DNA from: Pseudomonas_T sp032052615
GTDB taxonomy: Bacteria > Pseudomonadota > Gammaproteobacteria > Pseudomonadales > Pseudomonadaceae
DNA: 64,000 nt
NCBI GenBank assembly: GCA_032052615.1
Contig: DAMBWF010000001.1
Location: 558,001 to 622,000, forward strand
Reading direction: 5' to 3'
Below, piece by piece: positions 17,722 to 28,200 of this stretch. Made by a program: the position numbers and the translations under genes. Position 1 is the first letter of the stretch; the number at the start of each line of letters is the position of its first letter. Below the pieces are notes generated by a model. It was not told the origin of the DNA and searched no databases. It saw only the letters and a list, made by a program, of their open reading frames with translations.

Positions 17722-18423
17722 ATGAATCCGAATCCGGTCACGGCCGCCTTCGTCCTGCACAGCCGCGCCTATCGCGAGAGCAGCGCGCTGGTGGACTTCC
17801 TCACGCCCCGGGGCCGGTTGCGCGCGGTGTTGCGCGGTGCCCGTGGGCGCGCCGGCACCCTGGCGCGACCCTTCGTGCCCCTGGAGCTGGAATTGCGCGG
17901 TCGCGGCGAGCTGAAGAACGTCGCCCGCCTGGAAAGCGCCGGCATTCCCTCGATGTTGGGCGGCGAGGCGCTGTTCGGTGGCCTCTACCTCAACGAGCTG
18001 CTGGTGCGCCTGCTGCCGGCCGAAGACCCGCACCCCGGATTGTTCGAGCATTACGCCGCCACCGTACCCGCGCTGGCCGCCAACCGGCCGCTGGAACCCC
18101 TGCTGCGGGCCTTCGAGTGGCGCCTGCTGGATGAGCTGGGCTATGGTTTCGCCTTGGACCGGGACTGCCAGGACCGGCCCATCGATCCCGGGACGCTGTA
18201 CCGCTTGCAGCCGGAGTCCGGCCTGGAACCGGTGGCTCAGCTCCAGCCAGGCATCTTCCAGGGCCGCGAACTGCTGGCCATGGCGGAAGCGGACTGGCAG
18301 GCGCCGGGGGCGCTGGCCGCCGCGAAGCGCCTGATGCGCCAGGCCCTGGCGCCCCACCTCGGCGGCCGGCCTTTGGCCAGCCGCGAGCTCTTCATGAACC
18401 GCAAGGATTCCTCCCGTGACTGA
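17722..18423 (+). CDS. recO: DNA repair protein RecO
   Basis: Recombination mediator of 233 residues that, with RecR, loads RecA onto SSB-coated DNA in the RecF pathway. The N-terminal OB fold begins AAFVLHSRAYRESSALVDFLTPRGR, and the C-terminal helical domain contains LLRAFEWRLLDELGYG. The usual zinc cysteines of RecO are not evident, as in other gammaproteobacterial forms. It overlaps pdxJ by 8 bases. Confidence 0.95.
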   Translation: MNPNPVTAAFVLHSRAYRESSALVDFLTPRGRLRAVLRGARGRAGTLARPFVPLELELRGRGELKNVARLESAGIPSMLGGEALFGGLYLNELLVRLLPAEDPHPGLFEHYAATVPALAANRPLEPLLRAFEWRLLDELGYGFALDRDCQDRPIDPGTLYRLQPESGLEPVAQLQPGIFQGRELLAMAEADWQAPGALAAAKRLMRQALAPHLGGRPLASRELFMNRKDSSRD

Positions 18424-19165
18424 AGCCAATCGCATTCTCCTCGGTGTGAACATCGACCATGTCGCTACCCTGCGCCAGGCACGCGGCACCCGCTACCCCG
18501 ACCCGGTGAAGGCGGCGCTGGACGCCGAGGAGGCCGGTGCCGACGGCATCACCGTGCACCTGCGGGAGGATCGCCGGCACATCCAGGAACGGGATGTGCT
18601 GTTGCTCAAGGACGTGCTGCAGACCCGGATGAACTTCGAGATGGGGGTCACCGAGGCGATGCTGGCCTTCGCCGAGCGTGTCGTGCCGGCCCATGTCTGC
18701 CTGGTGCCGGAGACCCGCCAGGAACTGACCACCGAGGGCGGGCTGGACGTGGCCGGCCAGGAGGCGCGCATCCGCGACGCGGTGCGCCGCCTGGCCGACA
18801 ACGGCAGCGAGGTGTCGCTGTTCATCGACGCCGATCCACGACAGATCGAGGCGGCCCAGCGCATCGGCGCGCGGGCCATCGAGCTGCACACCGGCCGTTA
18901 CGCCGACGCCCACGCCCCCGACGAGGCGGCCCGGGAGTTGCGGCGCATCCGCGAGGGAGTTGCCCAAGGCGTCGAGCTGGGCCTGATCGTCAATGCCGGC
19001 CACGGCCTGCATTACCACAACGTCGAGCCGGTGGCGGCCATCGCCGGGATCAACGAGCTGAACATCGGCCATGCCATCGTGGCCCATGCGTTGTTCGTCG
19101 GGTTCAAGGCGGCGGTCGTGGAGATGAAGCACCTGATCGTGGCGGCGGCCGGCCGGCGCCACTGA
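18416..19165 (+). CDS. pdxJ: Pyridoxine 5'-phosphate synthase
   Basis: TIM-barrel enzyme of 249 residues that condenses 1-deoxyxylulose 5-phosphate with aminoacetone phosphate to give pyridoxine 5'-phosphate. LGVNIDHVATLRQARGTRYPDP near the N-terminus and VNAGHGLHYHNVEP near the C-terminus are family signatures. The start is GTG inside recO. Last gene of the lepA operon. Confidence 0.98.
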   Translation: MTEANRILLGVNIDHVATLRQARGTRYPDPVKAALDAEEAGADGITVHLREDRRHIQERDVLLLKDVLQTRMNFEMGVTEAMLAFAERVVPAHVCLVPETRQELTTEGGLDVAGQEARIRDAVRRLADNGSEVSLFIDADPRQIEAAQRIGARAIELHTGRYADAHAPDEAARELRRIREGVAQGVELGLIVNAGHGLHYHNVEPVAAIAGINELNIGHAIVAHALFVGFKAAVVEMKHLIVAAAGRRH

Positions 19166-19215
19166 GGGTACGGCCTGGCCGGACTGAATCGCCGACGACG
19201 CCGGCCAGGCTACCC
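19166..19215 (+). terminator. Hairpin after pdxJ
   Basis: GGGTA and GCCTGGCCGG (19173-19182) pair with CCGGCCAGGC (19201-19210) and TACCC, giving about 15 base pairs with a 2-base bulge and an 18-base loop. It directly follows the pdxJ stop. There is no T-run, so its strength as a terminator is uncertain. Confidence 0.5.
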
Positions 19216-19281
19216 AGGCGAAGTCGCTTAGGAGAAACCGGGTACTCGCCCCTCTCGGCGATGCTCCGGCGGCACCCGGCG

Positions 19282-20250
19282 CTAGGGTTTACGGGCCAGC
19301 AGAACGGCGCGGGTCGGGGCCGGCAGGCCCTCCACCGTGCGGCTCGGGTCTTCGGGGTCGAGGAACTCCGGCAGGGACTGGAAGCGCATCCACTCGGTGC
19401 CGCGCTGCTCATCGAGGGTGGTGACGTTCACATCCACGCAGCGCACGTCGGTGTAGCCGGCGCGGCGCAGCCAGCGCTCCAGCGCCGCCACCGAAGGCAG
19501 GAACCAGACGTTGCGCATTTGTGCGTAGCGGTCCTCGGGCACCAGGACCCGGTATTCGTCGCCTTCCACCACCAGGGTTTCCAGTACCAGTTCGCCGCCC
19601 TTGATCAGGCAGTCCTTCAGCGCCAGCAGGTGGTCGATGGGCGAGCGACGGTGATAGAGCACGCCCATGGAGAACACCGTGTCGAAGCCTTCGGGTTTTT
19701 CCGGCAGTTCTTCCAGGGCGAGGGGCAGGTGCCAGGCCCGCGCCTCGGGGAGAAAGCGCTTGAGGGCGAGAAATTGGCAGAGGAACAGCCAATTGGGGTC
19801 GACGCCCACCACGCTGTCGGCGCCCGCGCCAAGCATGCGCCACATGTAGTAGCCGTTGCCGCAACCCACATCCAGCACCCGCTTGCCGCTCAGGTTCAGA
19901 TGCGGCGCGACCCGCTGCCATTTCCAGTCCGAGCGCCATTCGGTGTCGATCTCCACGCCGAACAGGGAGAACGGCCCCTTGCGCCAGGGAATCAGCCCTT
20001 GCAGCGCCTGGCGCAGGGCGGCGCGTTGCGGCGCGTCGCAGGAGCCCTCCAGGGCGACCCGCCGGTCCAGCTCGATGCGTTCGGGGCGAAGCGCTGGCAT
20101 CGCTTGCACCGCGCCCAGCCAGCGTTGCAGGTCGCCATGGCCGGCCGCCAGGCGCGCGTCCAGGCGTTCCGGCAGGCGGGCGCACCAATCGCCCAGGGGC
20201 GTGGCGGCGAGGTGGGCGCTCAAGGTGTCGTAGTCGAGCAGGTCGATCAT
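19282..20250 (-). CDS. cmoB: tRNA U34 carboxymethyltransferase CmoB
   Basis: SAM-fold enzyme of 322 residues. It transfers the carboxymethyl group of carboxy-SAM to 5-hydroxyuridine at the tRNA wobble position, making cmo5U34. The Rossmann motif VLDVGCGNGYYMWRM and the following GVDPNWLFLCQF are typical, as is the N-terminal RKGPFSLFGVEIDTEWRSDWKW. Start MIDLLDYD gives the usual family length and overlaps cmoA by 4 bases (ATGA). Confidence 0.97.
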   Translation of the reverse strand: MIDLLDYDTLSAHLAATPLGDWCARLPERLDARLAAGHGDLQRWLGAVQAMPALRPERIELDRRVALEGSCDAPQRAALRQALQGLIPWRKGPFSLFGVEIDTEWRSDWKWQRVAPHLNLSGKRVLDVGCGNGYYMWRMLGAGADSVVGVDPNWLFLCQFLALKRFLPEARAWHLPLALEELPEKPEGFDTVFSMGVLYHRRSPIDHLLALKDCLIKGGELVLETLVVEGDEYRVLVPEDRYAQMRNVWFLPSVAALERWLRRAGYTDVRCVDVNVTTLDEQRGTEWMRFQSLPEFLDPEDPSRTVEGLPAPTRAVLLARKP

Positions 20251-21020
20251 GGCAGGGCGATCAGCGAGGCGAAGTTGAGGCACTGGAACCAGGGCACCAC
20301 CTTGCCGAAGCCGGCTGCCCGCAAGCGGTCCCGATGGTCATCCAGGCTGTCCGGGCGCATCACGTTTTCCAGGGCGCTGCGCTTCTGGGCGATTTCCAGT
20401 TCGCTGTAGCCGTTGGCGCGCTTGAAATCCAGGTGCAGGTCGGTGAGCAGGGCGTGTTCGTCAGCGTCCCGGAAGCGCAGCTTTTCCGAGAGGATCAGCG
20501 CGCCGCCCGGCAGCAGGGCCCCGCGCAGCGACTCCAGCAACCCCTGGCGCCGTTCCGGTTCGATGAATTGCAGGGTGAAGTTCAGGGCGATCAGCGAGGC
20601 CGGTTGCAGGTCCAGCGCGAGAATGTCCGCCTCGATCACCTCCACCGGCAGCAGTTCCTGGTACATCGAGTCCTGGGCGTGCAGGTATTCCCGGCAGCGC
20701 TCCACCATGGCCGCGGAGTTATCCACCGCCACTACCCGGCAGCCCTCGGTCTTCACATGGCGGCGAAGGGCCTGGGTCACGGCCCCGAGGGAGCTGCCCA
20801 AGTCATAGAGGCGGGTGTAGGGCTGGGCGAAGCGCGCGGCGAGCACGCCGATATTCTCGACGATGGTGGGGTAGCCCGGCACCGAACGCTTGATCATGTC
20901 GGGGAAGACCCGCGCCACGTCTTCGTTGAAGACGAAGTCGGCCACCTGGCCGTGGGGGGTGGCATAGATGCGATCGGGCGTGTCGGTCACGGTCGGGTCC
21001 GCCTGGCGAAAAGGCGGCAT
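20247..21020 (-). CDS. cmoA: Carboxy-S-adenosyl-L-methionine synthase CmoA
   Basis: Enzyme of 257 residues that makes carboxy-SAM from SAM and prephenate, the cofactor used by CmoB. The core RSVPGYPTIVENIGVLAARF and LYDLGSSLGAVTQALRRHV are signatures; DNSAAMVERCREYL binds the nucleoside. The ATG at 21020 (MPPFRQ) was used; a GTG 27 bases inside is an alternative. Coupled to cmoB by overlap. Confidence 0.96.
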   Translation of the reverse strand: MPPFRQADPTVTDTPDRIYATPHGQVADFVFNEDVARVFPDMIKRSVPGYPTIVENIGVLAARFAQPYTRLYDLGSSLGAVTQALRRHVKTEGCRVVAVDNSAAMVERCREYLHAQDSMYQELLPVEVIEADILALDLQPASLIALNFTLQFIEPERRQGLLESLRGALLPGGALILSEKLRFRDADEHALLTDLHLDFKRANGYSELEIAQKRSALENVMRPDSLDDHRDRLRAAGFGKVVPWFQCLNFASLIALP

Positions 21021-21148
21021 TTTAGGTTCTACGGGACAGGCCGTCGAGCGACGCCCGGGGCGCCGGCGGCCGTGGGCGAGGCGGGCCGGCGGGCTTGGCG
21101 TGGCCCTGGGCGGCACCGGAGCTTCCCGGGCGGGGCGAGGCGTTCGTC

Positions 21149-21169
21149 GCCCCGCTCCCGGAGCGGGGC
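21149..21169 (-). terminator. Short GC hairpin after icp
   Basis: GCCCCGCTCC and GGAGCGGGGC pair as a tight stem (21149-21158 with 21160-21169) just 5 bases beyond the icp stop. No T-run is visible on the minus strand. Confidence 0.45.
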
Positions 21170-21174
21170 GGGCT

Positions 21175-21576
21175 TCAGGGCTGGACTTCGACCCGGCAGT
21201 CGAACATGTCCGCCGGCGCTACGCCGGTTTCCCAAGGGCGGCGCGAGATCAGCATCAAGTGACCTTCGCCGGCCTCGGCGGCCTTGAAGCGCCAAGTGGA
21301 ATGGCCGCCGCCGTCCACCAGTCCCTCGTCGTTCTCCCCGGCCGCGTATACCTCCGGCCCCAGGCTGCGCAGGACGTTGGCGGCGCCTTCGCGCACTTCC
21401 CAGCGGAAGCCGCTGGTGGGGTCGCTGGGCAGGGTCAGCACCAAGACCTGATCGCGGGTGAGGCGCAGCGGGCAGTCTTCCTGCTGCTGGACCAGCAGCG
21501 TGCCGCTCGGTTGGCTCGCGCAGGCGGTCAGCAGGGCCAGCGGGCCCAGGCCCAGGGAACGAGTGAGGCGCGTCAT
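21175..21576 (-). CDS. icp: Chagasin-type inhibitor of cysteine peptidases, lipoprotein
   Basis: A 133-residue exported protein with a lipobox LTAC (Cys19), so probably lipid-anchored in the envelope. The mature domain shows the three inhibitory loops of the chagasin/ICP family (I42): DPTSGF (52-57), GGGHSTWRF (89-97) and RPWE (113-116), which together wedge into the active-site cleft of papain-like peptidases. An AGGAG precedes the start. It is downstream of asrA on the same strand but separated from it by a terminator. Family and motifs are clear; the target peptidase is unknown. Confidence 0.88.
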   Translation of the reverse strand: MTRLTRSLGLGPLALLTACASQPSGTLLVQQQEDCPLRLTRDQVLVLTLPSDPTSGFRWEVREGAANVLRSLGPEVYAAGENDEGLVDGGGHSTWRFKAAEAGEGHLMLISRRPWETGVAPADMFDCRVEVQP

Positions 21577-21693
21577 CGAAGGACTCCTGTCGGCGGAATC
21601 GGCACAGGATAACCAGAAGCGGAAGGAGAGGGGACCTTTGGCGCGGCGGCGGCGGACGCTTTCGCCGACCGCGTCACATCCGCGCGTCAGCGC

Positions 21694-21732
21694 AAGAAAA
21701 GGGCCCGGATCGCTGGATTAGCGATCCGGGCC
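21694..21732 (-). terminator. Rho-independent terminator of asrA
   Basis: A 12-base-pair stem (21702-21713 with 21721-21732), loop of 7, is followed on the minus strand by TTTTCTT (21694-21700). It begins 7 bases past the asrA stop. Confidence 0.88.
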
Positions 21733-21738
21733 GAGTTC

Positions 21739-24138
21739 TCACTTGAACAGCACCTTGGCGACGTCGGCGTAGTGCTTAGCGAAGTGCACGGTGAGGCCGG
21801 TCTTCAGGTACTCCGGCAGCTCCTCGAAATCCCCGCGGTTGGCCTCGGGCAGGATCAATTCGAGGAGTTTCTGCCGACGGGCGGCGATGACCTTCTCCCG
21901 CACGCCGCCGATGGGGAGCACCTGGCCGGTGAGCGTCAGCTCGCCGGTCATGGCCACGCCTTTCTTCGGCGCCTGGTTGCGGGCCAGGGACAGCAGGGCG
22001 CTGGCCATGGTGATACCGGCGCTGGGGCCATCCTTGGGCGTCGCGCCCTCGGGCACGTGCAGGTGGACGAATGCCTGGTCGAAGAAAACCGGGTCGCCGC
22101 CGAAGCGCTTGAGGTTGGAGCTGACGTAGCTGTAGGCGATCTCCGCCGACTCCTTCATCACCTCGCCCAGCTTGCCGGTGAGCTTGAAGCCTCGGTTGAG
22201 GGTGTGGATCAGGGTGGCCTCGATGGGTAGCGTGGCGCCGCCCATGCTGGTCCAGGCCAGGCCCGTGATGACCCCGACGCCGCCGAGCACCTGTTCCTTG
22301 CGGAACACCGGCATGCCCAGGTACTCGGGCAGGTCCCGGGGGCCCACCTTGATCTTCGCCTGCGGGTCTTCGAGCAGACGGACCACGGCCTTGCGGACGA
22401 TCTTGCCCAGCTGCTTCTCCAGTTGCCGTACCCCGGACTCCCGGGCATAGCCCTCGATCACCGCGGTCAGCCCGCTGTCGCTGATGCCCAGGCGATCCTT
22501 CGGCACCCCGGCTTTTTCCAGTTGCTTCGGCCACAGATGGCGCTTGGCGATGGCCAGTTTTTCCTCGGTGATGTAGCCGGACAGACGGATCACTTCCATG
22601 CGATCGAGCAGCGGTCCCGGGATGGAGTCCAGGGTGTTGGCGGTGCAGACGAACAGTACCTTGGACAGGTCCAGGCGCAGGTCCAGGTAGTGGTCGAGGA
22701 AATCGACGTTCTGCTCCGGGTCGAGGGTCTCCAGCAAGGCCGAGGCCGGGTCGCCCTGGTAGCTTTGGCCCATTTTGTCGATCTCGTCGAGCATGATCAC
22801 CGGGTTCATCACCTCGACGTCCTTCATGGCCTGTACCAGCTTGCCCGGCTGGGCGCCGATGTAGGTACGGCGATGGCCCTTGATCTCCGCCTCGTCGCGC
22901 ATGCCGCCGACGCTGAAACGGTAGAACGGCCGGCCCAGGGACTCGGCGATGGAGCGGCCGATGCTGGTTTTGCCCACCCCCGGCGGGCCCACCAGCAGCA
23001 CGATGGAGCCGGCGATCTCGCCCTTGAAGGCGCCCACCGCGAGGAATTCCAGGATGCGGCTCTTGATGTCGTCCAGGCCGGCGTGGTGCAGGTCGAGCAC
23101 CTTGCGGGCGTGCTTGAGGTCGAGCTTGTCCTTGCCGTAGACGCCCCAGGGCAGGGCGGTGGCCCAGTCGAGGTAGTTGCGGGTCACCGCGTACTCGGGG
23201 GAGCCGGTTTCCAGGATCGACAGCTTATTGAGTTCCTCGTCGATGCGTTTCTGCGCGGCGGGCGGCACCTGCTTGCCCGCCAGCCGGGCGCGGAACTCGT
23301 CGCTGTCGGCGCTGCGGTCGTCCTTGGTGATGCCCAGTTCCCGCTGGATGATCTTCAACTGCTCCTTGAGGAAGAATTCCCGCTGGTGCTCGCCGATCTT
23401 GCGGTTGACCTCGGCGGACAGCTCCTTCTGCAAGCGCGCCACTTCCACTTCCTTGCGCAGCAGCGGCAGGACCTTCTCCATGCGCTTGAGGATCGGCACG
23501 GTGTCCAGCACTTCCTGCAGTTCGCTGGCCGGCGCGGTGGTCAGGGCGGCGGCGAAGTCGGTCAGGGGCGAGGGCTGGTTGGGACTGAAGCGATTCAGGT
23601 AGTTCTTCAGCTCCTCGCTGTATAGCGGATTCAGCGGTAGCAGCTCCTTGATCGCGTTGATCAGGGCCATGCCGTAGGCCTTCACCTCGTCGCTGGCGGG
23701 CGGCTGTTCCTTGGGGTATTCCACTTCCACCAGGTAGGGCGGGCGGTGGCGCTTGAGCCAGCCGCTGATGCGCAACCGGGTCAGGCCCTGGGCGACGAAC
23801 TGCAGCTTGCCGTTCTCCCGGCTGGCATGGTGCACCCGCACCAGGGTGCCGTACTCCGGCAGGCTGTTCGGGTCGAAATGCCGGGGGTCTTCCGGCGGCT
23901 GCTCCATGAAGAACAGCGCCAGGCAGTGATGGTCGCTGTTGGCCACCAGTTCGAGGGTTTCCGCCCAAGGTTCTTCGTTGACGATGACCGGCAGGACCTG
24001 GGCGGGAAAGAACGGACGGTTGTGGATCGGGATGATGTACAGCTTGCTCGGCAGATGCTGTCCGGGCAGCGCAAGATCCGTGCTGGCCTGTACGGCTTCG
24101 GCTTCGAGAATGTCCTGGTTGATATCCTGATCGCTCAT
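21739..24138 (-). CDS. asrA: Lon-family ATP-dependent protease, AsrA-type
   Basis: A 799-residue cytoplasmic protease with Lon architecture: N-terminal substrate domain (LYIIPIHNRPFFPAQVLPVIV, about 31-51), AAA+ module with GPPGVGKT, and a C-terminal proteolytic domain with Ser706 (KDGPSAGITMAS) and Lys749 (VREKVIAARR) as the dyad. The N-terminus and the chagasin-pruR-putA setting match P. aeruginosa PA0779, known as AsrA, whose induction drives a heat-shock response and aminoglycoside tolerance, rather than the housekeeping lon next to clpX. The symbol is therefore by gene context and memory. It ends with a strong terminator. Confidence 0.88.
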   Translation of the reverse strand: MSDQDINQDILEAEAVQASTDLALPGQHLPSKLYIIPIHNRPFFPAQVLPVIVNEEPWAETLELVANSDHHCLALFFMEQPPEDPRHFDPNSLPEYGTLVRVHHASRENGKLQFVAQGLTRLRISGWLKRHRPPYLVEVEYPKEQPPASDEVKAYGMALINAIKELLPLNPLYSEELKNYLNRFSPNQPSPLTDFAAALTTAPASELQEVLDTVPILKRMEKVLPLLRKEVEVARLQKELSAEVNRKIGEHQREFFLKEQLKIIQRELGITKDDRSADSDEFRARLAGKQVPPAAQKRIDEELNKLSILETGSPEYAVTRNYLDWATALPWGVYGKDKLDLKHARKVLDLHHAGLDDIKSRILEFLAVGAFKGEIAGSIVLLVGPPGVGKTSIGRSIAESLGRPFYRFSVGGMRDEAEIKGHRRTYIGAQPGKLVQAMKDVEVMNPVIMLDEIDKMGQSYQGDPASALLETLDPEQNVDFLDHYLDLRLDLSKVLFVCTANTLDSIPGPLLDRMEVIRLSGYITEEKLAIAKRHLWPKQLEKAGVPKDRLGISDSGLTAVIEGYARESGVRQLEKQLGKIVRKAVVRLLEDPQAKIKVGPRDLPEYLGMPVFRKEQVLGGVGVITGLAWTSMGGATLPIEATLIHTLNRGFKLTGKLGEVMKESAEIAYSYVSSNLKRFGGDPVFFDQAFVHLHVPEGATPKDGPSAGITMASALLSLARNQAPKKGVAMTGELTLTGQVLPIGGVREKVIAARRQKLLELILPEANRGDFEELPEYLKTGLTVHFAKHYADVAKVLFK

Positions 24139-24302
24139 GGGGCACCGTCTGAAAGGGTTACCCGGGCTTAGATGGGGAAAGCCCCCGGGTATTTCAAGGA
24201 CGCCCGGCTTTTTGCCGCGATGCCCGCCGGGGGCCGCCACACGGTGCTGTGCAGGTGTACCGACGTTCACTAGAATCCGGCGAAACCCGACCGCGCGCCG
24301 CC

Positions 24303-25055
24303 ATGCTCAACGCCCGCTTCATGCGCCTGGACGACCAGGCCACCGAACATGCCCACGATCATCACCAATTGGTGATGTCCCTGGCCGGGCGCGCGGAATT
24401 CCAGGTCGACGGTCAGGGCGGCGAGGTCTGCCGGATGCGCGCCTGCCTGGTGCCGGGAGACGTCGGGCACCAGTTCGCCGGCATGGGCGAGAACCGGATG
24501 CTCATCCTTGACTTCAGCGAGCGGGACACCCCCAGCGAAGACCTCGACCTGCTCGGCCGGCTGTTCGACGCGCCGCGCTTCCCCGCCCTGGATGCCGACT
24601 TCCAGAACCTGCTGCACTATGCCGATGCCGAGCTGACCCGCTATGGCAACGATCCCCTGCTGGTGCGCGCCCTGGGCGGCGTGCTGATCCGCGCCTTGCA
24701 CCTGCGGCTGTTCGGCGAACGTTCGCGGCGCCAGGTCGGCGCCCTCGACCTGGGCCGCCTGGATGCCTACATCGGCCGGCACCTGGGGCGGCGCATCAGT
24801 GTCGCCGAGCTGGCCCAGGTGGCCTGCCTCAGCCCGAGCCATTTCCACGTGCAGTTCAAGGACTGCACGGGCCTCACCCCTCACCAGTACCTGCTCAAGG
24901 CGCGCCTCGACCGGGCGTCCCGCCTGTTGCGGGAAAGCCCGTTGCCCCTGGTGCGGATCGCCGAGGAGTGTGGCTTCTCCAGCCAGAGCGCCCTGACCAC
25001 CGCCATGCGCCGCTATCTGGGCCTGACGCCCCGACGGTTGCGGCGCGACGGCTGA
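24303..25055 (+). CDS. pruR: AraC-family regulator of proline use (PruR-like)
   Basis: A 250-residue regulator with an N-terminal cupin (DDQATEHAHDHHQLVMSLAGRAEFQVDG) and a C-terminal double helix-turn-helix (RISVAELAQVACLSPSHFHVQFKDCTGLTPHQYL ... VRIAEECGFSSQSALTTAMRRYLGLTP). Directly upstream of putA on the same strand, as is the proline-responsive activator pruR in P. aeruginosa. Because PutA here has no DNA-binding domain, such an activator is needed. The ATG at 24303 lacks a clear ribosome site; a GTG at 24249 is a possible longer start. Confidence 0.8.
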   Translation: MLNARFMRLDDQATEHAHDHHQLVMSLAGRAEFQVDGQGGEVCRMRACLVPGDVGHQFAGMGENRMLILDFSERDTPSEDLDLLGRLFDAPRFPALDADFQNLLHYADAELTRYGNDPLLVRALGGVLIRALHLRLFGERSRRQVGALDLGRLDAYIGRHLGRRISVAELAQVACLSPSHFHVQFKDCTGLTPHQYLLKARLDRASRLLRESPLPLVRIAEECGFSSQSALTTAMRRYLGLTPRRLRRDG

Positions 25056-25237
25056 GCGGAAGCGGTCGCCGCCGAGTCCTAGGCGCGGGACAGGAGGTTT
25101 TCACAAAAACTCCGGAGGTTCCGGCAAGAGCCCCGGGCCCGGCAGCTTCTACAGTCCGGCAACCTCCCGTCGTGGCGGCACAAGCGTGCCGGCCGCGCCG
25201 GCTTTCGACCATCCACTCCCCCTGGAGAAAAGGCGTG

Positions 25238-28200
25238 ATGTTCAATGCCGCTCGCGTCTTGCAAGACGACCTCCCGAACCAGACCGCCGCCGCGTTCTTC
25301 CCGGTCATCAGTGCCCACTACAGCGTCGACGAAGCGGACTACCTGGCGCAGCTCGCCCGCCTCGCCGACCCGGGCGAGGCCGGCATCGAAACGATCCGTC
25401 GCAACGCCCGGGCGTTGATCGAGGACGTGCGCCGCCGCGACAACGTGGTGGATACCCTCGACGCCCTGCTGCGCCAGTACAGCCTGGACACCCAGGAAGG
25501 GCTGATGCTGATGTGCCTGGCCGAGGCGCTGCTGCGGGTACCCGACGCCGCCACCGCCGACGCGCTGATCCGCGACAAGCTCAGCGCCGCCGAGTGGGAG
25601 CGCCACTTGGGCCAGAGCGACAATCTACTGGTCAACTTCGCCGCCTGGGGGCTGGTGATGACCGGCCGGGTGGTCGACCCGGACACCACCGACGGCCGGC
25701 CGAAGAGCGTGCTCGGGCGCCTGCTCAAGCGTTCCGGGGAGCCGGTGATACGCGCCGCCATGAACCAGGCCATGAAGCTGATGGGCAAGCAGTTCGTCCT
25801 TGGCCGCGCCATCGGCGAGGCGCTGAAGAACGGCCGGCCGCAGCGAGAGAAGGGCTACACCTATTCCTTCGACATGCTCGGCGAGGCGGCCTTGACCCGG
25901 GCCGACGCCGAGAAGTACATGGCCGACTACCGCCAGGCCATCGACACCGTCGGCCGCGAGCCCCAGGTCGGTCCGGCGCCGCGCCCGTCCATCTCCATCA
26001 AGCTCTCGGCGCTGCATCCGCGCTACGAGGTGGCCCAGCGGAAGCGGGTGCTCGACGAACTGTTCGCCTCGGTCCGGGAACTGGCCATTCGCGCCCGGGC
26101 CTTGGACGTGGGCATCACCATCGATGCCGAGGAAGCCGATCGCCTGGAACTGTCCCTGGAACTGTACGAAAAGCTCTTGCGCGACCCGGCCATCGCGGGC
26201 TGGGGCGAATTCGGCCTGGTGATCCAGGCCTATTCCAAGCGCTGCCTGCCGGTACTGGTATGGCTGACCCTGCTGGGCCGGGAACTGGGCGCGCGCATCC
26301 CGCTGCGGCTGGTGAAGGGCGCCTACTGGGACAGCGAGATCAAGCAGTGCCAGGTCCAGGGCCTGGACGGCTACCCGGTCTACACCCGCAAGGAAGGCAC
26401 CGACACGTCTTACCTGGCCTGCGCCCGCTACCTGCTCTCGGAACACACCCGCGGGGTGATCTACCCGCAGTTCGCCAGCCACAACGCCCACACCGTCACC
26501 TGCATCCTGGCCATGGCCGCCGAGGCCGCCACGCCCCGGGACTTCGAGTTCCAGCGCCTGCACGGCATGGGCGACGCGTTGTACGACACGGTGATCGAGA
26601 AATACCGCAAGCACGTGCGCATCTACGCCCCGGTGGGCGCCCACAAGGACCTGCTGCCCTACCTGGTGCGGCGCCTGCTGGAAAACGGCGCCAATTCCTC
26701 GTTCGTCCACCAGTTGGTGGACCCGCGAGTGCCGGTCGACGCGCTGATCGAGCATCCGGTGAACGAGTTACGCCGCTTCGCCAGCCTCGCCAACGACCGT
26801 ATTCCGCTGCCGCCCGCGCTGTTTGGCGCGGGGCGCACGAACTCCAAGGGTGTGAACATGAATATTCAGCAACAGTGGCAAGACCTGGACGCCGCCTACC
26901 GGCCCTTTCTCGACCGTCAGTGGCAGGCGGCGCCCGTCGTCGACGGCCAGGTCCTGGACGGTGTCGCCCATGACGTGCTCTGCCCCTACGATCTGGACAA
27001 GCGGGTCGGGGTGGTGCGGTGGGCCAGCGCGGAGCAGGCCCATCAGGCGCTGGACAGCCTGGAGAGGGCCTGGCCACGCTGGAGCGCGACGCCGGTGGCG
27101 GAGCGGGCGGCGATCCTCGAACGCCTCGCCGACCTGCTGGAGCGCAACCGCGCCGAGCTGATGGCCCTGTGCACCCTGGAAGCCGGCAAGTCCCTGCAGG
27201 ACGGCAGCGACGAGGTGCGCGAGGCGGTGGATTTCTGCCGCTACTACGCCCAGCAGGCCCGCGAGCGTCTGGTGCGCACCGAACTGCGGGGCCCCACCGG
27301 CGAGCGCAACGAGCTGTTCTACGAGGGGCGCGGTCTCTTCGCCTGCGTCAGCCCGTGGAACTTCCCCCTGGCCATTTTCCTCGGCCAGATCGGCGCCGCG
27401 CTGGTGTCGGGCAATACCGTCATCGCCAAGCCGGCGGAACAGACCGCCCTGATCGCCGCGCGCACCGTGGAGTTGATGTTCGAGGCAGGCCTGCCCAAGG
27501 ACGTCATCGCCCTGCTGCCGGGGGATGGCGCCACCCTGGGCGGCGTGTTCTGCCGTGACGCCCGGCTGGTGGGCGTGGCCTTCACCGGTTCCACCGACAC
27601 CGCCCGGCTGATCAACCGCCAACTGGCCGACAAGCCCGGCCCGATCGCCGCGCTGATCGCCGAGACCGGCGGGCAGAACGCCCTGATCGTCGACTCGACC
27701 GCGCTGCCCGAGCAGGTGGTGAAGGATGCCGTGCATTCGGCCTTCACCAGCGCCGGCCAGCGTTGCTCGGCGCTGCGGGTGATGTATGTCCAGGCCGATA
27801 TCGCCGAACGGGTGATCGAATTGCTCAAGGGCGCCATGGCCGAGTTGCGCGTCGGTCCCACTCACCTGCGGGAAACCGACGTCGGCCCGGTGATCGACGC
27901 CGAGGCCAAGGCCGGCCTGGACGCCCACATCGCCAGGCTGAAGGGGGAGGGCCGGTTGATCGCCGAGACGCCGCTGCCCAGCGGCCTGCGGGGACACTTC
28001 GTGGCCCCGGTGGCCTTCGAGATCGACGGCATCCACGTGCTGGACAAGGAACACTTCGGGCCGGTGCTGCACGTCGCGCGCTTCGCCGCCGAGCACCTGG
28101 ACGACGTGGTGCGCGCCATCAACGCCACCGGCTACGGCCTGACCCTGGGGGTGCACAGCCGCAACGAGGAAACCGCGCGGCGCATCGAGCACCTGGCACG

